This document shows positions 1 to 9,366 of a DNA stretch of 16,697 nucleotides, in pieces (position 1 is the first letter of the stretch; each line of letters begins with the position of its first letter). A program made the position numbers and the translations under genes. Source of the DNA: DMER64 sp041652255. GTDB taxonomy: Bacteria > Bacteroidota > Bacteroidia > Bacteroidales > UBA932. The notes beneath the pieces were generated by a model. The model did not search any database. It saw nothing but the letters and a program-made list of their open reading frames with translations, and was not told the DNA's origin. The stretch is from the NCBI GenBank assembly GCA_041652255.1, contig JBAZHT010000040.1, positions 1 through 16,697 of the forward strand, in the 5' to 3' direction.

Positions 1-729
1 GACGGGTACATTCTGGAGCTTGACTTTCACTTTGACAACGAGATCCAGTGGGTATCTCCTCACGGCCAGAGCATTGGGCAGAGCGGAATCCCGTTTGCCG
101 TGAAATTTCCGGACGAAGATGACATTACCGCATCACAGATCAACTGGATCAAAGATTATATTGACCAGGCCGGAGAAGCCCTCTACGGGCCGGCCTTTAA
201 AGATCCGGAAACAGGATACAGGAAATTCGTGGACATGCAGTCATTCGTGGACTATTGGATCGTTTTTGAACTGTGCATAAACCACGAACTGGCCAATCCC
301 GGCAGTGTCTATATGTACAAGGACAAGAACACCAAACTTTTTGCCGGGCCCATCTGGGACTTTGACTGGGGAACGTTTTCCTATCAGGCTTCTCCCCAGG
401 CCCAGGGAAAACTCTTTATGACACAGGCAATCTGGTACAAACAATTTTTCAAAGACCCTGAATTCACTGCATTGGCTAAAGAACGGTGGAACCTGCTCAA
501 GCCAAAATTCGATGAAATTCCCGCCTTTCTGGACGCAGAGTACGAACGATTGAGCTATTCTGCAGCATTGAATTTTAAAATGTGGGATCCCACCGAAGAC
601 AAAAACATGAACGGCGGAAACCTCATCAACGGAGATGAACCCCTGACATATACCCAGGCCGTGGAACGGATGCGAAACATTATTGTGGAACGCATTCAAA
701 CCCTGGATCAAAGAATCAATGCTTTATAA
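1..729 (+). CDS. CotH-family protein, C-terminal part (5' end outside window)
   Basis: The reading frame is open from base 1 to the TAA at 727-729, giving 242 residues of a protein whose N-terminus lies upstream of the window. The segment GPIWDFDWGTF (around bases 346-375), preceded by a Tyr-rich stretch with NHELANPGSVYMYKD, is the hallmark of the CotH family, in which the WDFD aspartates (codons at 358 and 364) fall in the metal-binding part of an atypical kinase fold. CotH of Bacillus phosphorylates spore coat proteins; Bacteroidota homologues are usually exported and their substrates are unknown. The usual Asn-x-Asp pattern upstream of the hallmark is not obvious here, so kinase activity is not assured. 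The metalloprotease start follows 16 bases after the stop, suggesting one transcript. Family assignment is fairly firm; substrate and activity are not. Confidence 0.8.
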   Translation, partial: DGYILELDFHFDNEIQWVSPHGQSIGQSGIPFAVKFPDEDDITASQINWIKDYIDQAGEALYGPAFKDPETGYRKFVDMQSFVDYWIVFELCINHELANPGSVYMYKDKNTKLFAGPIWDFDWGTFSYQASPQAQGKLFMTQAIWYKQFFKDPEFTALAKERWNLLKPKFDEIPAFLDAEYERLSYSAALNFKMWDPTEDKNMNGGNLINGDEPLTYTQAVERMRNIIVERIQTLDQRINAL

Positions 730-745
730 ACCTCAACAAACCATT

Positions 746-3220
746 ATGAAACTGACCAAAACCATTCTTTTACTGGCAGTTCTGGCTTTTTCTGTGCAAA
801 CCGGCACGGCCCAGCGCAGAAATCCGGACCAAAAAGACGACAAAGCCGAAAACAACGCCGAATCCAAAACAGACAACAAAACCCCTGCTAAACTGGAGGA
901 GTTCATTAAATCCGAAACTTCCGTGATGGAAGGTATGACACCTGTGTATTACCAGGATAAGAAATATTATATAGGTATACCCGATTCCCTGATAGGCAGG
1001 GATATCCTTATGGTAACCCGCATGGCAGAAACCCCGGCGGGGTTCCGTGCCAATTTCTTTGGATATGCCGGAGACCAGCTCAACAGCGGTATGTTGCGCT
1101 TTGAAAAAGGACCGGACAACAACCTGTTCCTGACCAAAGTACTTGCCCGCGAACAGTCCCGGGATACGACTCAGGCAATGTATTATAACGTTACCCGTTC
1201 CAACAGGCCGGCTTTGATCGCTTCTTTTGACATCAAGGCGATCAATGCAGACAGCACCCTGTCATTGATAGACGTAACAGACCTGGTAAACAGTGATAAC
1301 GAAAGCCTTTATTTCAGCAAAAGACAGAAAAAATCGGCAAAAATGTCGGCTTTGCAGAAAGACCGTTCCTATGTCAAAAGCGTAAAATCTTTCCCCATCA
1401 ACACCGAACTGCGCAGCATCAAGACATACGCCCTCCAGGAAAACGATGACCCGCTGACCTTCGAGATCAACTGCTCACTGGTACTCCTTCCCAAAGAGCC
1501 CATGCAGCCCAGGTATTTTGACGATCGCATTGGTTTCTTTACATCCAATTACACGGATTTTGACAAAAATCCCCAGGGAATCAAAACCATGCGCATGATC
1601 GCCCGCTGGCGGCTGGAACCAAGACCTGAAGATCTGGAAAAATACAAAAGGGGCGAGTTGGTGGAACCGGCAAAACCCATCGTGTTTTATATTGATCCCA
1701 CTACACCCAAAGAATGGGTTCCCTACCTGATCCAGGGCGTTAACGACTGGCAACCGGTATTCGAAAAAGCAGGTTTTAAAAATGCCATTTATGCATTGGA
1801 GGCACCCACGCCCGAGGAAGATCCATCCTGGAGCCTGGAAGATGCCCGAAACTCGGCAATCGTCTATAAACCTTCAACCATTGCCAATGCCAGCGGTCCG
1901 CACGTAAGCGATCCCCGTTCGGGAGAGATCATTGAAAGTCACATCAATTGGTATCACAACGTGATGAGTTTGGTCCACAGCTGGTATTTTGTTCAATGTG
2001 CCGCCGTAGATCCCCGGGCCCGGGCTATGACGTTCCCTACGGAATTGATGGGACAACTTATTCGTTTTGTCTCTTCTCATGAAGTGGGACACACCCTGGG
2101 ACTGCGTCATAACTTTGGAGCGACAGCCTATTATACTACCGAACAATTGCGTAACCCCGAATTCCTGGCTGCCAATGGCCATACAACGTCTATAATGGAT
2201 TATTCCCGGTTCAATTTTGTGGTACAGCCGGAAGACAACATCCCACATGATTTGCTCTTTCCGCGCATCAGCCATTACGACTACTGGGCCATCGAATGGG
2301 GCTACAGACGTTTTTACCGGTTTGCCAATGCAGAAGAAGAAATCCCCTATCTGAACAAGTGGGTCATTGAAAAAACAAAGGATCCCTACGTACGTTTCAA
2401 CGGAGGAGCCGAATCCGGACTGAACGACCCCCGGGCACAGGCTGAAGATCTGGGAGACAACCAGATGGAAACCTGTGAACTGGGTATCAGGAACATGAAA
2501 GTCATTCTGGAAAACCTTCCCGAATGGACAAAGGTCCCGAACGAAAATTACAGGGGACTTTCCACGCTTTATCCCCAGATTACCACCCAGTTTAACCGTT
2601 ATATCGGCCACGTATCCAAATGGGTGGGAGGTGTTTTCGCAGATATGAAAACAGTTGAGCAGGAAGGCCCTGTTTACGTACCGGTCTCACGGGCAAAACA
2701 AAAAGAAGCAATGGCTTTTCTGGACCGGAATATTTTTACCGCCCCGGAATGGATCCTCCCCGATTACCTGGCTGAGCTGTTACCGATCAATCGTCTGGCC
2801 GTAATGGAAAATCTGCAACAAAGCGCCGTCACCGGGCTGATCAATAAAAACGTCCTGGTACGCATGCTCCGGGCAGAAGAACAATCGGGAGCAGGAGCCT
2901 ATTCCCTGGAAGCCTTTTTCTCCGATATGAATCGCAGTATCTTCAAAGATTACGGAGACACGGACATTTACCGCAGGAGCCTGCAAAATATTTATATCAA
3001 TACACTTTGTGAACTGGTTAAGCCCAAAGAAGAAAACGGGAACGCTTCTCCGGAAGCAGCTCGTTACCGCAGAACAGAAGCTTCCATTGAAAACAATGAT
3101 ATCAAGTGCCTGGTAACGGCTGAACTTCAAAAGATCGGGAAAGAACTCAAACGTGCTAAAGGCGATGACCGTTCCCGTGCTCATTATCAATTTCTTTATA
3201 AAACCATTGAAGATTTGTAG
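746..3220 (+). CDS. Exported zinc-dependent metalloprotease (DUF5117/DUF5118 family)
   Basis: An 824-residue protein. I chose the ATG at 746 because a signal peptide starts there (MKLTKTILLLAVLAF, then an Ala-Gln junction near residues 22-23). The frame is open back to 683, but that would overlap the CotH gene and bury the signal peptide. After a charged, low-complexity linker (about residues 25-50) comes a long N-terminal domain of the DUF5118/DUF5117 type, then a metzincin-like catalytic domain. Its zinc motif is HEVGHTLGLRHNFG, with H445, E446, H449 and H455, and SIMDY (M484) follows as the probable Met-turn. All residues expected for an active zinc protease are present. Family members are common in Bacteroidota and predicted to act in the periplasm or outside the cell, with substrates largely unknown. 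It lies between the CotH gene (16-base gap) and the HAD gene (1-base overlap). Confidence 0.9.
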   Translation: MKLTKTILLLAVLAFSVQTGTAQRRNPDQKDDKAENNAESKTDNKTPAKLEEFIKSETSVMEGMTPVYYQDKKYYIGIPDSLIGRDILMVTRMAETPAGFRANFFGYAGDQLNSGMLRFEKGPDNNLFLTKVLAREQSRDTTQAMYYNVTRSNRPALIASFDIKAINADSTLSLIDVTDLVNSDNESLYFSKRQKKSAKMSALQKDRSYVKSVKSFPINTELRSIKTYALQENDDPLTFEINCSLVLLPKEPMQPRYFDDRIGFFTSNYTDFDKNPQGIKTMRMIARWRLEPRPEDLEKYKRGELVEPAKPIVFYIDPTTPKEWVPYLIQGVNDWQPVFEKAGFKNAIYALEAPTPEEDPSWSLEDARNSAIVYKPSTIANASGPHVSDPRSGEIIESHINWYHNVMSLVHSWYFVQCAAVDPRARAMTFPTELMGQLIRFVSSHEVGHTLGLRHNFGATAYYTTEQLRNPEFLAANGHTTSIMDYSRFNFVVQPEDNIPHDLLFPRISHYDYWAIEWGYRRFYRFANAEEEIPYLNKWVIEKTKDPYVRFNGGAESGLNDPRAQAEDLGDNQMETCELGIRNMKVILENLPEWTKVPNENYRGLSTLYPQITTQFNRYIGHVSKWVGGVFADMKTVEQEGPVYVPVSRAKQKEAMAFLDRNIFTAPEWILPDYLAELLPINRLAVMENLQQSAVTGLINKNVLVRMLRAEEQSGAGAYSLEAFFSDMNRSIFKDYGDTDIYRRSLQNIYINTLCELVKPKEENGNASPEAARYRRTEASIENNDIKCLVTAELQKIGKELKRAKGDDRSRAHYQFLYKTIEDL

Positions 3221-3837
3221 TGAATTATACGCATATTGTTTTTGACGTAGACGGGACTTTACTGGACAGTGAAAAAACCGGCCTGGTATCTCTGCAACAG
3301 ACCATCCGCAGTGAACTGGGAAAAGAAATGACCCTTGAGGAACTTTATCCTTATTTTGGGATTCCCAGTTTCCAGGCGGTACTCAGGCTGGGATTTGAAG
3401 ATCCCGAAAAAGCCGCTGTTTTGTGGGAAGAAAACTTCCAGGCACTGACCTATCTCACCCTGCCGTTTGACGGGATTGAACATGTACTTGAGTCCCTGCA
3501 CAAAAAAGGGGTGGTTATGGGTGTGATCACCTCACGAAACCGGCCTGAATTTGATTCTGACCGGCATATATCGGAATGGATGCCTTATTTTGCACTGACA
3601 ATATGTGCGGAAGATGCCTCCAAACCCAAACCCGCACCGGATCCCATGTGGCTTTTCCTGAAAAAAACGGGGGCAGATCCGTCCAACGTACTTTTTGTAG
3701 GAGACACGTATAACGACCAGTTATGTGCACACGCGGCCGGCACCTCTTTTGCACTTGCATTATGGGGAACCAGGAACGGAAAGGATATGCCTGCCGAGTT
3801 TTACCTGGAACACCCCCGGGATTTGTTAACCTTATAG
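3220..3837 (+). CDS. HAD-superfamily hydrolase, phosphoglycolate phosphatase-like
   Basis: A 205-residue cytoplasmic protein without a signal peptide. It starts with GTG at 3220, whose G is also the last base of the upstream TAG stop, so it is probably translationally coupled to the protease gene. All four HAD motifs are visible: motif I FDVDGTLLDS (nucleophile D9, acid D11), motif II ITSRN (T104/S105), motif III lysine in SKPKPAP (K135 or K137) and motif IV GDTYND (D162, D166). The helical insert between motifs I and II gives a C1 cap, as in phosphoglycolate phosphatase, beta-phosphoglucomutase and pyrophosphatase PpaX. The substrate cannot be told from sequence. It is the only non-exported product in an operon of otherwise secreted proteins, so its link to its neighbours is unclear. 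Confidence 0.88.
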   Translation: MNYTHIVFDVDGTLLDSEKTGLVSLQQTIRSELGKEMTLEELYPYFGIPSFQAVLRLGFEDPEKAAVLWEENFQALTYLTLPFDGIEHVLESLHKKGVVMGVITSRNRPEFDSDRHISEWMPYFALTICAEDASKPKPAPDPMWLFLKKTGADPSNVLFVGDTYNDQLCAHAAGTSFALALWGTRNGKDMPAEFYLEHPRDLLTL

Positions 3838-3842
3838 GTTGT

Positions 3843-6800
3843 ATGAAAAAATACGCAGGACTGTTGTTGTTGATCCTGCTTCCCCTGGCAGCCGGAGGGC
3901 AGGATGCAGACCATCCGGCCACGGCTTTGGTACGCATGCGTGAAGCGTTCAACCAATCGGCCCGGATCCCGGATTATCCCCGGATGCTCTCACTGATGGA
4001 CAGTATGATGCTTATGGAAACGTCCATAGACAGGACTGCCCGCCCTCGTATTTATCAAAATTATCAGGACTACGCGCCCTTGTTTGGCAAAACCGCTGAA
4101 GGGCGGGTAGTTCATTACCTGTTTCTGTTTAGCCGGTTCCCGGAAAAAAGAGGGGAAAACGAAGTGCAATTGCCTGCAACACCGGCAGAATTATCCGGTA
4201 TCCCGGCATCTCATTACCAGAAATTGCTTTTAAACGATCCGCAGGTATATCCCTGTTCCGGCCTGTTTGAACTGGCGCTTTTCGTCATTGAAGATTACCC
4301 TGCACTGATCTCCCTGCTGGAGCAGGGTCAGGGGAATGTACCACATAACCTGATAGCGGCAAGATACCGGCAACTGCTTTCATATCCCGTTTCAAGAGAA
4401 TTAAAAAAAGCCGGGTTGGACAGCCTTTTGGAAAGGTTTCCCAATACTGAACCTATCTCATCTGTTTACCTGGAAAAAGCCCGTATGCTGACAGAAGACG
4501 GAGACTATGAAGAAGCATTACGTATAAGCCGGGAAGCCTGCAAGAGGTTCCCGGATAGCCCGGTCAGGGAATCATTCTCCAACATGAGAGATTTTCTTAC
4601 CCAACCATCCGTTGATCTGCAGATAAATAAACAATTGTATCCGGGTTCGGTCGCAGAGTTAATAATAACACGCAGAAATATAAAGCGTTATAAATTAAAG
4701 ATCCTGGACGAACAAGGCAAACGAAAGTTCGGAAAAACATACCGTTACCCCCATTTTCCCGTTTACCGGGAGGTTAGGGATACCGTTAATATATCTATTC
4801 CTTCGGAAGGGTCTTATACTATAACGATCAAAAAAGGAAAAACTACCACCGAATCTTCTTTTTACTCGGGGAAAGTAGCGGCCATGTTCCGTACCCTGCA
4901 GGATACGGGATATGTCTATGCTACCGATCTTAATAGCGGAAAGCCCCTTAACAAGGTGGAAGTCCGGTTTGTCAATGAAACCCGGAACCCTTTTTTTCTG
5001 GAACCGGACGGGTTTACTCCCCTGGACGTCAGGACCGGAGATTCATTCCGGCTGAGTATCCCTTCAGAGAATACGTCCGTACCAGACACTTTTTCGGTTC
5101 CCGTGACCGTTCGCCCGTGGGATTTTCAATACGGAGAAACGGAAAGGGAAATCACTTCGGCATCCCTTTTTACCGACAGGAAATTATACGGTAACCAGGA
5201 CACCCTCTTTTTTAAAGGTATTGTCACAAAATTTACAAACGGGAAATGTCAGCCGTCTGCAGGAGAAAACTATACGGTGGTTTTAAGAAACAATGCCAAT
5301 TACCGGGACACACTGGATACCGTTCATGTACAGACCAATGATTTTGGCTCATTCAGCGGGTTTTTTCCTCCCGGCAGCACCCGTATGAACGGCTCCCACA
5401 GCATTACTTTTCCGGGGGCCTCGGCTCACATCCGGATAGAAGAGTATACCCGGCCATCCTTTACACTGGCCTTGTCCCCGCTTCGTCAGGCATATGCTTT
5501 TAATGATACCATCGTACAACAGGGAGTGGTGTTCAATTATGCCGGATTTCCACTGGCCAATGCTGACGTTCATTGCCGCGTGCTTTTCCGCCCGTTCGGC
5601 AACCATGAAGGACTTATATATTCAGATACCCTGAAAACCGGGGAAGAAGGTGAATTCCAATTTGTTTTCCCGGCCTTGAGACCTCCCGGCGACACATCCC
5701 TTCACGGTATGCTGGAACTGGAGATCACCGTCGCAGACATTACCGGTGAAACACAACAAAAAACGGTGATTTTTCCGGTGTCCGGCTTCCGTTATGCCAT
5801 TCACGCCAACTTCCTGCATGGTGAAAGAGAACAAACGGATAATATCCTTATCCGCGAAAAGAGACCTTTCATACGTTTGGTTGTCAAAAACAGCATCGGT
5901 TTTGATCAGGAACTGCCCCTGACCTGTCATTTTTTACAACACGGAGATACGGTATTCACAGATGTCCTGCATTCCGGGCAGGTATACCAACCGCCCTGGG
6001 ATTCCATGAAATCCGGCCTTTGGGAAATTGCCTCCGGAACGGACGGGGCCGAACCTTTTTCCGGGTCTTTCTTCCTTTTGAGTCTCAAAGATACGCTCAG
6101 CCCGGCAGATACGGCTCTTTTCTTTTATCCCCTTGAGGAAGAACCGCCTGCATTTTTGCTGGGAACCGTTGATAAACCTATTTACGTACTTGCCGAGTGG
6201 TACGCCCGGGGATCCCTCATCAGTAAAAACAACCTTTTCCTGGAGCCCGGAATGAAAACTTTTTCTTTTCCCGGCCTCCCTGCCGGAGACTACCCTCCCG
6301 AGTTGCGCCTTGTAGCAGTCCGGGACGGTCAGTATCTTGAATTCCGCCACCGGTGGGAAAGATCCGCCGAAAAACTGCTCCCGTTGCATTTTGTTTCCCT
6401 GCGGCAGAATACGGAGCCATACTCCCTTGAATCTTTTAGCATCATGCTTCCAAAAAAAGAAAATGCCGAAGTCCTGGTGAGCATTTTCAACAAAAGTACG
6501 GACCGGCTGACTCCCAATCGTTTTGATTACCGGCCGGCCCGGGAACCATACATCCCTGTCCCGGCCATACGGTACCATTTTATGGATATTTCTACCATAA
6601 GGAGCAAAACGGGAGCCCTTCCCGGGTTGTACTACGCTGCCGGAAGGAACGCCGCAGCTTCCGACATGATATCACAGGAAGAGTCTGATTCAAAGGTTGT
6701 TTCCCAATCTTCCGATACCGGATCCGAGGTTCTTGTACGCAGCGACTTTGAGGAAACCCTGGCCTTTTTGCCGCACCTGATACCCGACAGCACCGGCATA

Positions 6801-8858
6801 GTCCCTGTCACTTTCAGGACGAACGGACTTTTGGGGACTTTTCGTATCCTTACCCTGGCTCACACCCCTGACGGGAAAAGTACCACGGCAGAAGACACCC
6901 TGCTGGTAAGAAAAGACGTTATGGCCATGCCTTCTTTTCCGGCTTATCTGAGAGAACACGACCGTATAGAGCTGACTGTTCCGGTTATCAATCTGACTTC
7001 ATCTACTGTGGAAGGGATAGCTTTCCTGAAGATTGGGGAAAACGAACAGGGAAAGCAGACTGCCAGCCTGCTCCCTTCTGAAAGAAGTCTTTTCAGCTGG
7101 GATTATACCACACCTCCCGTTGCGGATGACCGGGTGCCCCTGGTAGAAATAACGGCAGGATTCACAAGTTCACTCCTCAGCGATGCACAACAAAACATCC
7201 TTCCGGTATTGCCCATGAAAGAACAGATCACCCGCGCCAGGACCATAATACTAACAGGAAACGACGTGGTTACACTGGTCAAACAAAATAAAAATTCACA
7301 GGCCACCCTGGATGTGACCACCCCGCTAATGGCAGCAATTCGGGCCATCCCTTCGGTTTGCGAACCTTCGGGGAGCAACCTTACGGCCTGGATCCCGGCT
7401 TTTTACGCAAACAATACGGGAGCCCGATTGTTGCAGGAATTCCCCGGGATACTGCCTTCATTGGACAAAGTGACGGAAGGACAAGCCTCGGCCTTTCAAA
7501 AAAACGCCCGGTTGACCGAGATCCTGATCTCACAAACGCCCTGGGCGGACTACCCCGGACGCGAGGCAGAAAGGATCCGGCACCTGAAGCGGCTGGATGA
7601 TCCCGGTTACATGAGATCGTTCAATGAAAAAGCCATGGAATATTTCGGTTCACTGCAACGGTCCGACGGAGGGTTTTCCTGGTTCCCGGGAATGGAGAGT
7701 TCCTATATGCTGACGTTATATTTCCTTGAGGTAACGGGCAATATGAAAGAAAACGGAGTCGTTACGGGAGTGGATGACCGGTTACGGGTGATAGCAGAAA
7801 AAGCCGTTCATTATACGGACAGTCTGTTTGCCAAACGTTACAGCCAGACCGCCGCTGCCGAAGTTACCCGGGATGTTTTGACGTATTTCTATGTACGAAG
7901 TGCCTTCCCGGAAATTCAAGCCCGCAAGGACGTGCAAAAAGTGACTGAACGTTATTCCGGTATTTTACAAGAATCCTGGAAAGACGCCACGGTGGCCGAA
8001 AGAGTCTTTCTTGCCATTATGCTGGAAAGGACCCATCAGGAAGAAGTCCTTGCCAGGGTTTTATCCTCCCTCAGAGAATTTGCCGTATGCGATATGGATC
8101 AGGGCTGTTATTTCCCGAACGCGGTACCCTACGACGGCCTGATGCATTCGGAAATGAAAATACATGCCCTGCTGTTGCGTTTATTCAGAAACGATCCGAT
8201 CATAAGGAACGGGATCACCCGCTGGTTGCTGGACAGGAAAGAAAACCAGATGTGGGGATCAGGGCCCTCCACCACCGATGTGATCCACGCATTGTTTTAT
8301 TACGGAAACGAAGAAACAACGGAGATGCCCCTTTACGAAACAGTTGTCCGGGGCACGACATATACCGTCAGAAACCGCTCCCGTGCCCAATTGTATGTAA
8401 CCCTCTACGAACAAACCCTGGAAGACCTTCGGGATGCCCGGCCTTATGCCAACGGAATGGAAATTCGCCGTACGTTTCACCGGTTGTCTGACAACTCACT
8501 TATATCCGAAAAAGACACCCTAAAACGGGGCGAACGGATTGTGGCGCGCTACTCTTTTACCAATGAACAGACACGCAGTTTTGTCCATGTAAACGTGTCA
8601 CATGCAGCTTGTCTGATCCCCGAATCCGAAAAATCCGGATACAGGTGGAATGCCTCCGGCTCGTGGTACCGTGAAGTCAAAACCGGATCAACACAATATT
8701 TTTTTCAAACACTTTCCCGGGGGGAACACGTAATTGAAGAACGTTTTTATGTTACACAGACAGGCCTTTTCCAACAGGGAAGTACCCGGATACAGTCGTT
8801 ATTCGCTCCCCGTTACACGGGGTTTTCACCCGGAACAACCTTTATGGTTGCCAACTGA
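3843..8858 (+). CDS. Alpha-2-macroglobulin-family exported protein with degenerate thioester site
   Basis: A 1671-residue protein. The ATG at 3843 is preferred over an in-frame upstream extension (frame open from 3723) because it begins a clear signal peptide (MKKYAGLLLLILLPLAAG) and lies 5 bases after the HAD stop. Regions in order: a helical TPR-like part (YEEALRISREACKRFP, about 220-240); a carboxypeptidase-regulatory-like strand segment (GYVYATDLNSGKPL, about 354-378); an MG2-type segment (TDRKLYGNQDTLFFKGIV, about 443-461); an MG3-like IEEYTRPSF near 530; the A2M signature VLVRSDFEETLAFLPHL (about 964-980); an alpha/alpha thioester-type domain (about 1165-1470, with SDGGFSWFPG); and a C-terminal receptor-binding-like beta domain. 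Where families with a thioester carry CxEQ, this protein has PSVCEPSG, with C1173 but no following Gln. Bacterial macroglobulins are thought to trap proteases in the envelope. This one may act by a thioester-independent route, as proposed for YfaS-like members. Confidence 0.87.
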   Translation: MKKYAGLLLLILLPLAAGGQDADHPATALVRMREAFNQSARIPDYPRMLSLMDSMMLMETSIDRTARPRIYQNYQDYAPLFGKTAEGRVVHYLFLFSRFPEKRGENEVQLPATPAELSGIPASHYQKLLLNDPQVYPCSGLFELALFVIEDYPALISLLEQGQGNVPHNLIAARYRQLLSYPVSRELKKAGLDSLLERFPNTEPISSVYLEKARMLTEDGDYEEALRISREACKRFPDSPVRESFSNMRDFLTQPSVDLQINKQLYPGSVAELIITRRNIKRYKLKILDEQGKRKFGKTYRYPHFPVYREVRDTVNISIPSEGSYTITIKKGKTTTESSFYSGKVAAMFRTLQDTGYVYATDLNSGKPLNKVEVRFVNETRNPFFLEPDGFTPLDVRTGDSFRLSIPSENTSVPDTFSVPVTVRPWDFQYGETEREITSASLFTDRKLYGNQDTLFFKGIVTKFTNGKCQPSAGENYTVVLRNNANYRDTLDTVHVQTNDFGSFSGFFPPGSTRMNGSHSITFPGASAHIRIEEYTRPSFTLALSPLRQAYAFNDTIVQQGVVFNYAGFPLANADVHCRVLFRPFGNHEGLIYSDTLKTGEEGEFQFVFPALRPPGDTSLHGMLELEITVADITGETQQKTVIFPVSGFRYAIHANFLHGEREQTDNILIREKRPFIRLVVKNSIGFDQELPLTCHFLQHGDTVFTDVLHSGQVYQPPWDSMKSGLWEIASGTDGAEPFSGSFFLLSLKDTLSPADTALFFYPLEEEPPAFLLGTVDKPIYVLAEWYARGSLISKNNLFLEPGMKTFSFPGLPAGDYPPELRLVAVRDGQYLEFRHRWERSAEKLLPLHFVSLRQNTEPYSLESFSIMLPKKENAEVLVSIFNKSTDRLTPNRFDYRPAREPYIPVPAIRYHFMDISTIRSKTGALPGLYYAAGRNAAASDMISQEESDSKVVSQSSDTGSEVLVRSDFEETLAFLPHLIPDSTGIVPVTFRTNGLLGTFRILTLAHTPDGKSTTAEDTLLVRKDVMAMPSFPAYLREHDRIELTVPVINLTSSTVEGIAFLKIGENEQGKQTASLLPSERSLFSWDYTTPPVADDRVPLVEITAGFTSSLLSDAQQNILPVLPMKEQITRARTIILTGNDVVTLVKQNKNSQATLDVTTPLMAAIRAIPSVCEPSGSNLTAWIPAFYANNTGARLLQEFPGILPSLDKVTEGQASAFQKNARLTEILISQTPWADYPGREAERIRHLKRLDDPGYMRSFNEKAMEYFGSLQRSDGGFSWFPGMESSYMLTLYFLEVTGNMKENGVVTGVDDRLRVIAEKAVHYTDSLFAKRYSQTAAAEVTRDVLTYFYVRSAFPEIQARKDVQKVTERYSGILQESWKDATVAERVFLAIMLERTHQEEVLARVLSSLREFAVCDMDQGCYFPNAVPYDGLMHSEMKIHALLLRLFRNDPIIRNGITRWLLDRKENQMWGSGPSTTDVIHALFYYGNEETTEMPLYETVVRGTTYTVRNRSRAQLYVTLYEQTLEDLRDARPYANGMEIRRTFHRLSDNSLISEKDTLKRGERIVARYSFTNEQTRSFVHVNVSHAACLIPESEKSGYRWNASGSWYREVKTGSTQYFFQTLSRGEHVIEERFYVTQTGLFQQGSTRIQSLFAPRYTGFSPGTTFMVAN

Positions 8859-8917
8859 AGAAATGTATTTTTCAAAAGAAAATACTGGTTCTGAGCTGAT
8901 AAATAGAAAAAAACGTA

Positions 8918-8925
8918 TATCTTTG
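8918..8925 (+). promoter_or_regulatory. Putative rpsO promoter, -7 element
   Basis: TATCTTTG fits the Bacteroidota sigma factor -7 consensus TAnnTTTG exactly and lies 53 bases before the rpsO ATG, in the gap after the macroglobulin gene. The -33 element is weak: no TTTG sits at the usual 19-21 base distance, only CTG at 8896-8898. Transcription would start near 8931 and give a leader of about 48 bases. Confidence 0.6.
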
Positions 8926-8978
8926 CAGCCCCGTTTGGGGTAAAACTTATTATTAACCACTAAAATCAATTGCTGACA

Positions 8979-9254
8979 ATGGCCGATTATATAGATGCCC
9001 AGAAAAAGCAAGAGATTTTCGGACAGTACGGAACGTCTAATAAGGACACCGGATCTGCAGAAAGTCAGGTCGCCTTATTTTCTTACCGTATCGCCCATCT
9101 TACCGAACACATGAAGTCCAATAAAAAGGACTACGGCACACAGCGTGCATTGCTCCGTTTGGTAGGTAAACGTCGCCGCCTGCTGGATTATCTTAAGGCA
9201 AACGACATTGAGCGGTACCGTAATATTATTAAAGCGCTCAATCTCCGGAAATAG
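8979..9254 (+). CDS. rpsO: 30S ribosomal protein S15
   Basis: A 91-residue protein, close to the usual length for S15. The ATG at 8979 is preferred to an in-frame TTG three codons upstream. Diagnostic S15 stretches are visible: DTGSAESQVALFSYRI, LTEHMKSNKKDYGTQRALL and LVGKRRRLLDYLK, ending in the basic tail NLRK. S15 binds 16S rRNA in the central domain and organises assembly of the small-subunit platform. The gene has its own promoter upstream and a terminator downstream. It precedes pnp as in many bacteria, but the terminator between them suggests largely separate transcription units. In Escherichia coli S15 represses its own translation through its mRNA leader; nothing in this short leader shows such a structure clearly. 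Confidence 0.98.
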   Translation: MADYIDAQKKQEIFGQYGTSNKDTGSAESQVALFSYRIAHLTEHMKSNKKDYGTQRALLRLVGKRRRLLDYLKANDIERYRNIIKALNLRK

Positions 9255-9267
9255 CTTACAAGCCGAT

Positions 9268-9286
9268 GGGAGCGAGTCTCCCTCGC
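9268..9286 (+). other. Two overlapping, mutually exclusive hairpins after rpsO
   Basis: GGGAG (9268-9272) can pair with CTCCC (9278-9282), or GCGAG (9272-9276) can pair with CTCGC (9282-9286). Both stems have five base pairs and five-base loops, and they share bases, so only one can form at a time. The element sits between the rpsO stop and the rpsO terminator. Its role is unknown; it could stabilise the 3' end or be chance. Confidence 0.4.
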
Positions 9287-9295
9287 AAACCAAAC

Positions 9296-9335
9296 AAAGG
9301 CTGCACTCTCTCATTGGAGATCAGCCTTTTTTTTT
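9296..9335 (+). terminator. Intrinsic terminator of rpsO
   Basis: AAAGGCTG (9296-9303) pairs with CAGCCTTT (9322-9329), and the run of nine T covers 9327-9335. The position 42 bases after the rpsO stop and the form (GC-rich stem plus T tract) are typical. It should limit read-through into pnp. Confidence 0.85.
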
Positions 9336-9366
9336 GAATTTCTTAATTATTCCGATCCAAATTAAC

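Noticed and set aside
683..745. Upstream start for the metalloprotease.
   Set aside because: It would overlap the CotH coding end and place 21 extra residues before an obvious signal peptide.
1874..2611. A 245-residue - strand frame opposite the metalloprotease.
   Set aside because: It is antisense to the zinc-motif region of a clear protease gene and has no recognisable domains.
3723..3842. Upstream start for the macroglobulin protein.
   Set aside because: It would overlap the HAD gene by more than 100 bases and displace the signal peptide starting at 3843.
8865..8885. AT-only inverted repeat (GTATTTT with AAAATAC) after the macroglobulin stop as a terminator.
   Set aside because: The seven-pair stem has only one GC pair and no T tract follows, so it is too weak to call.
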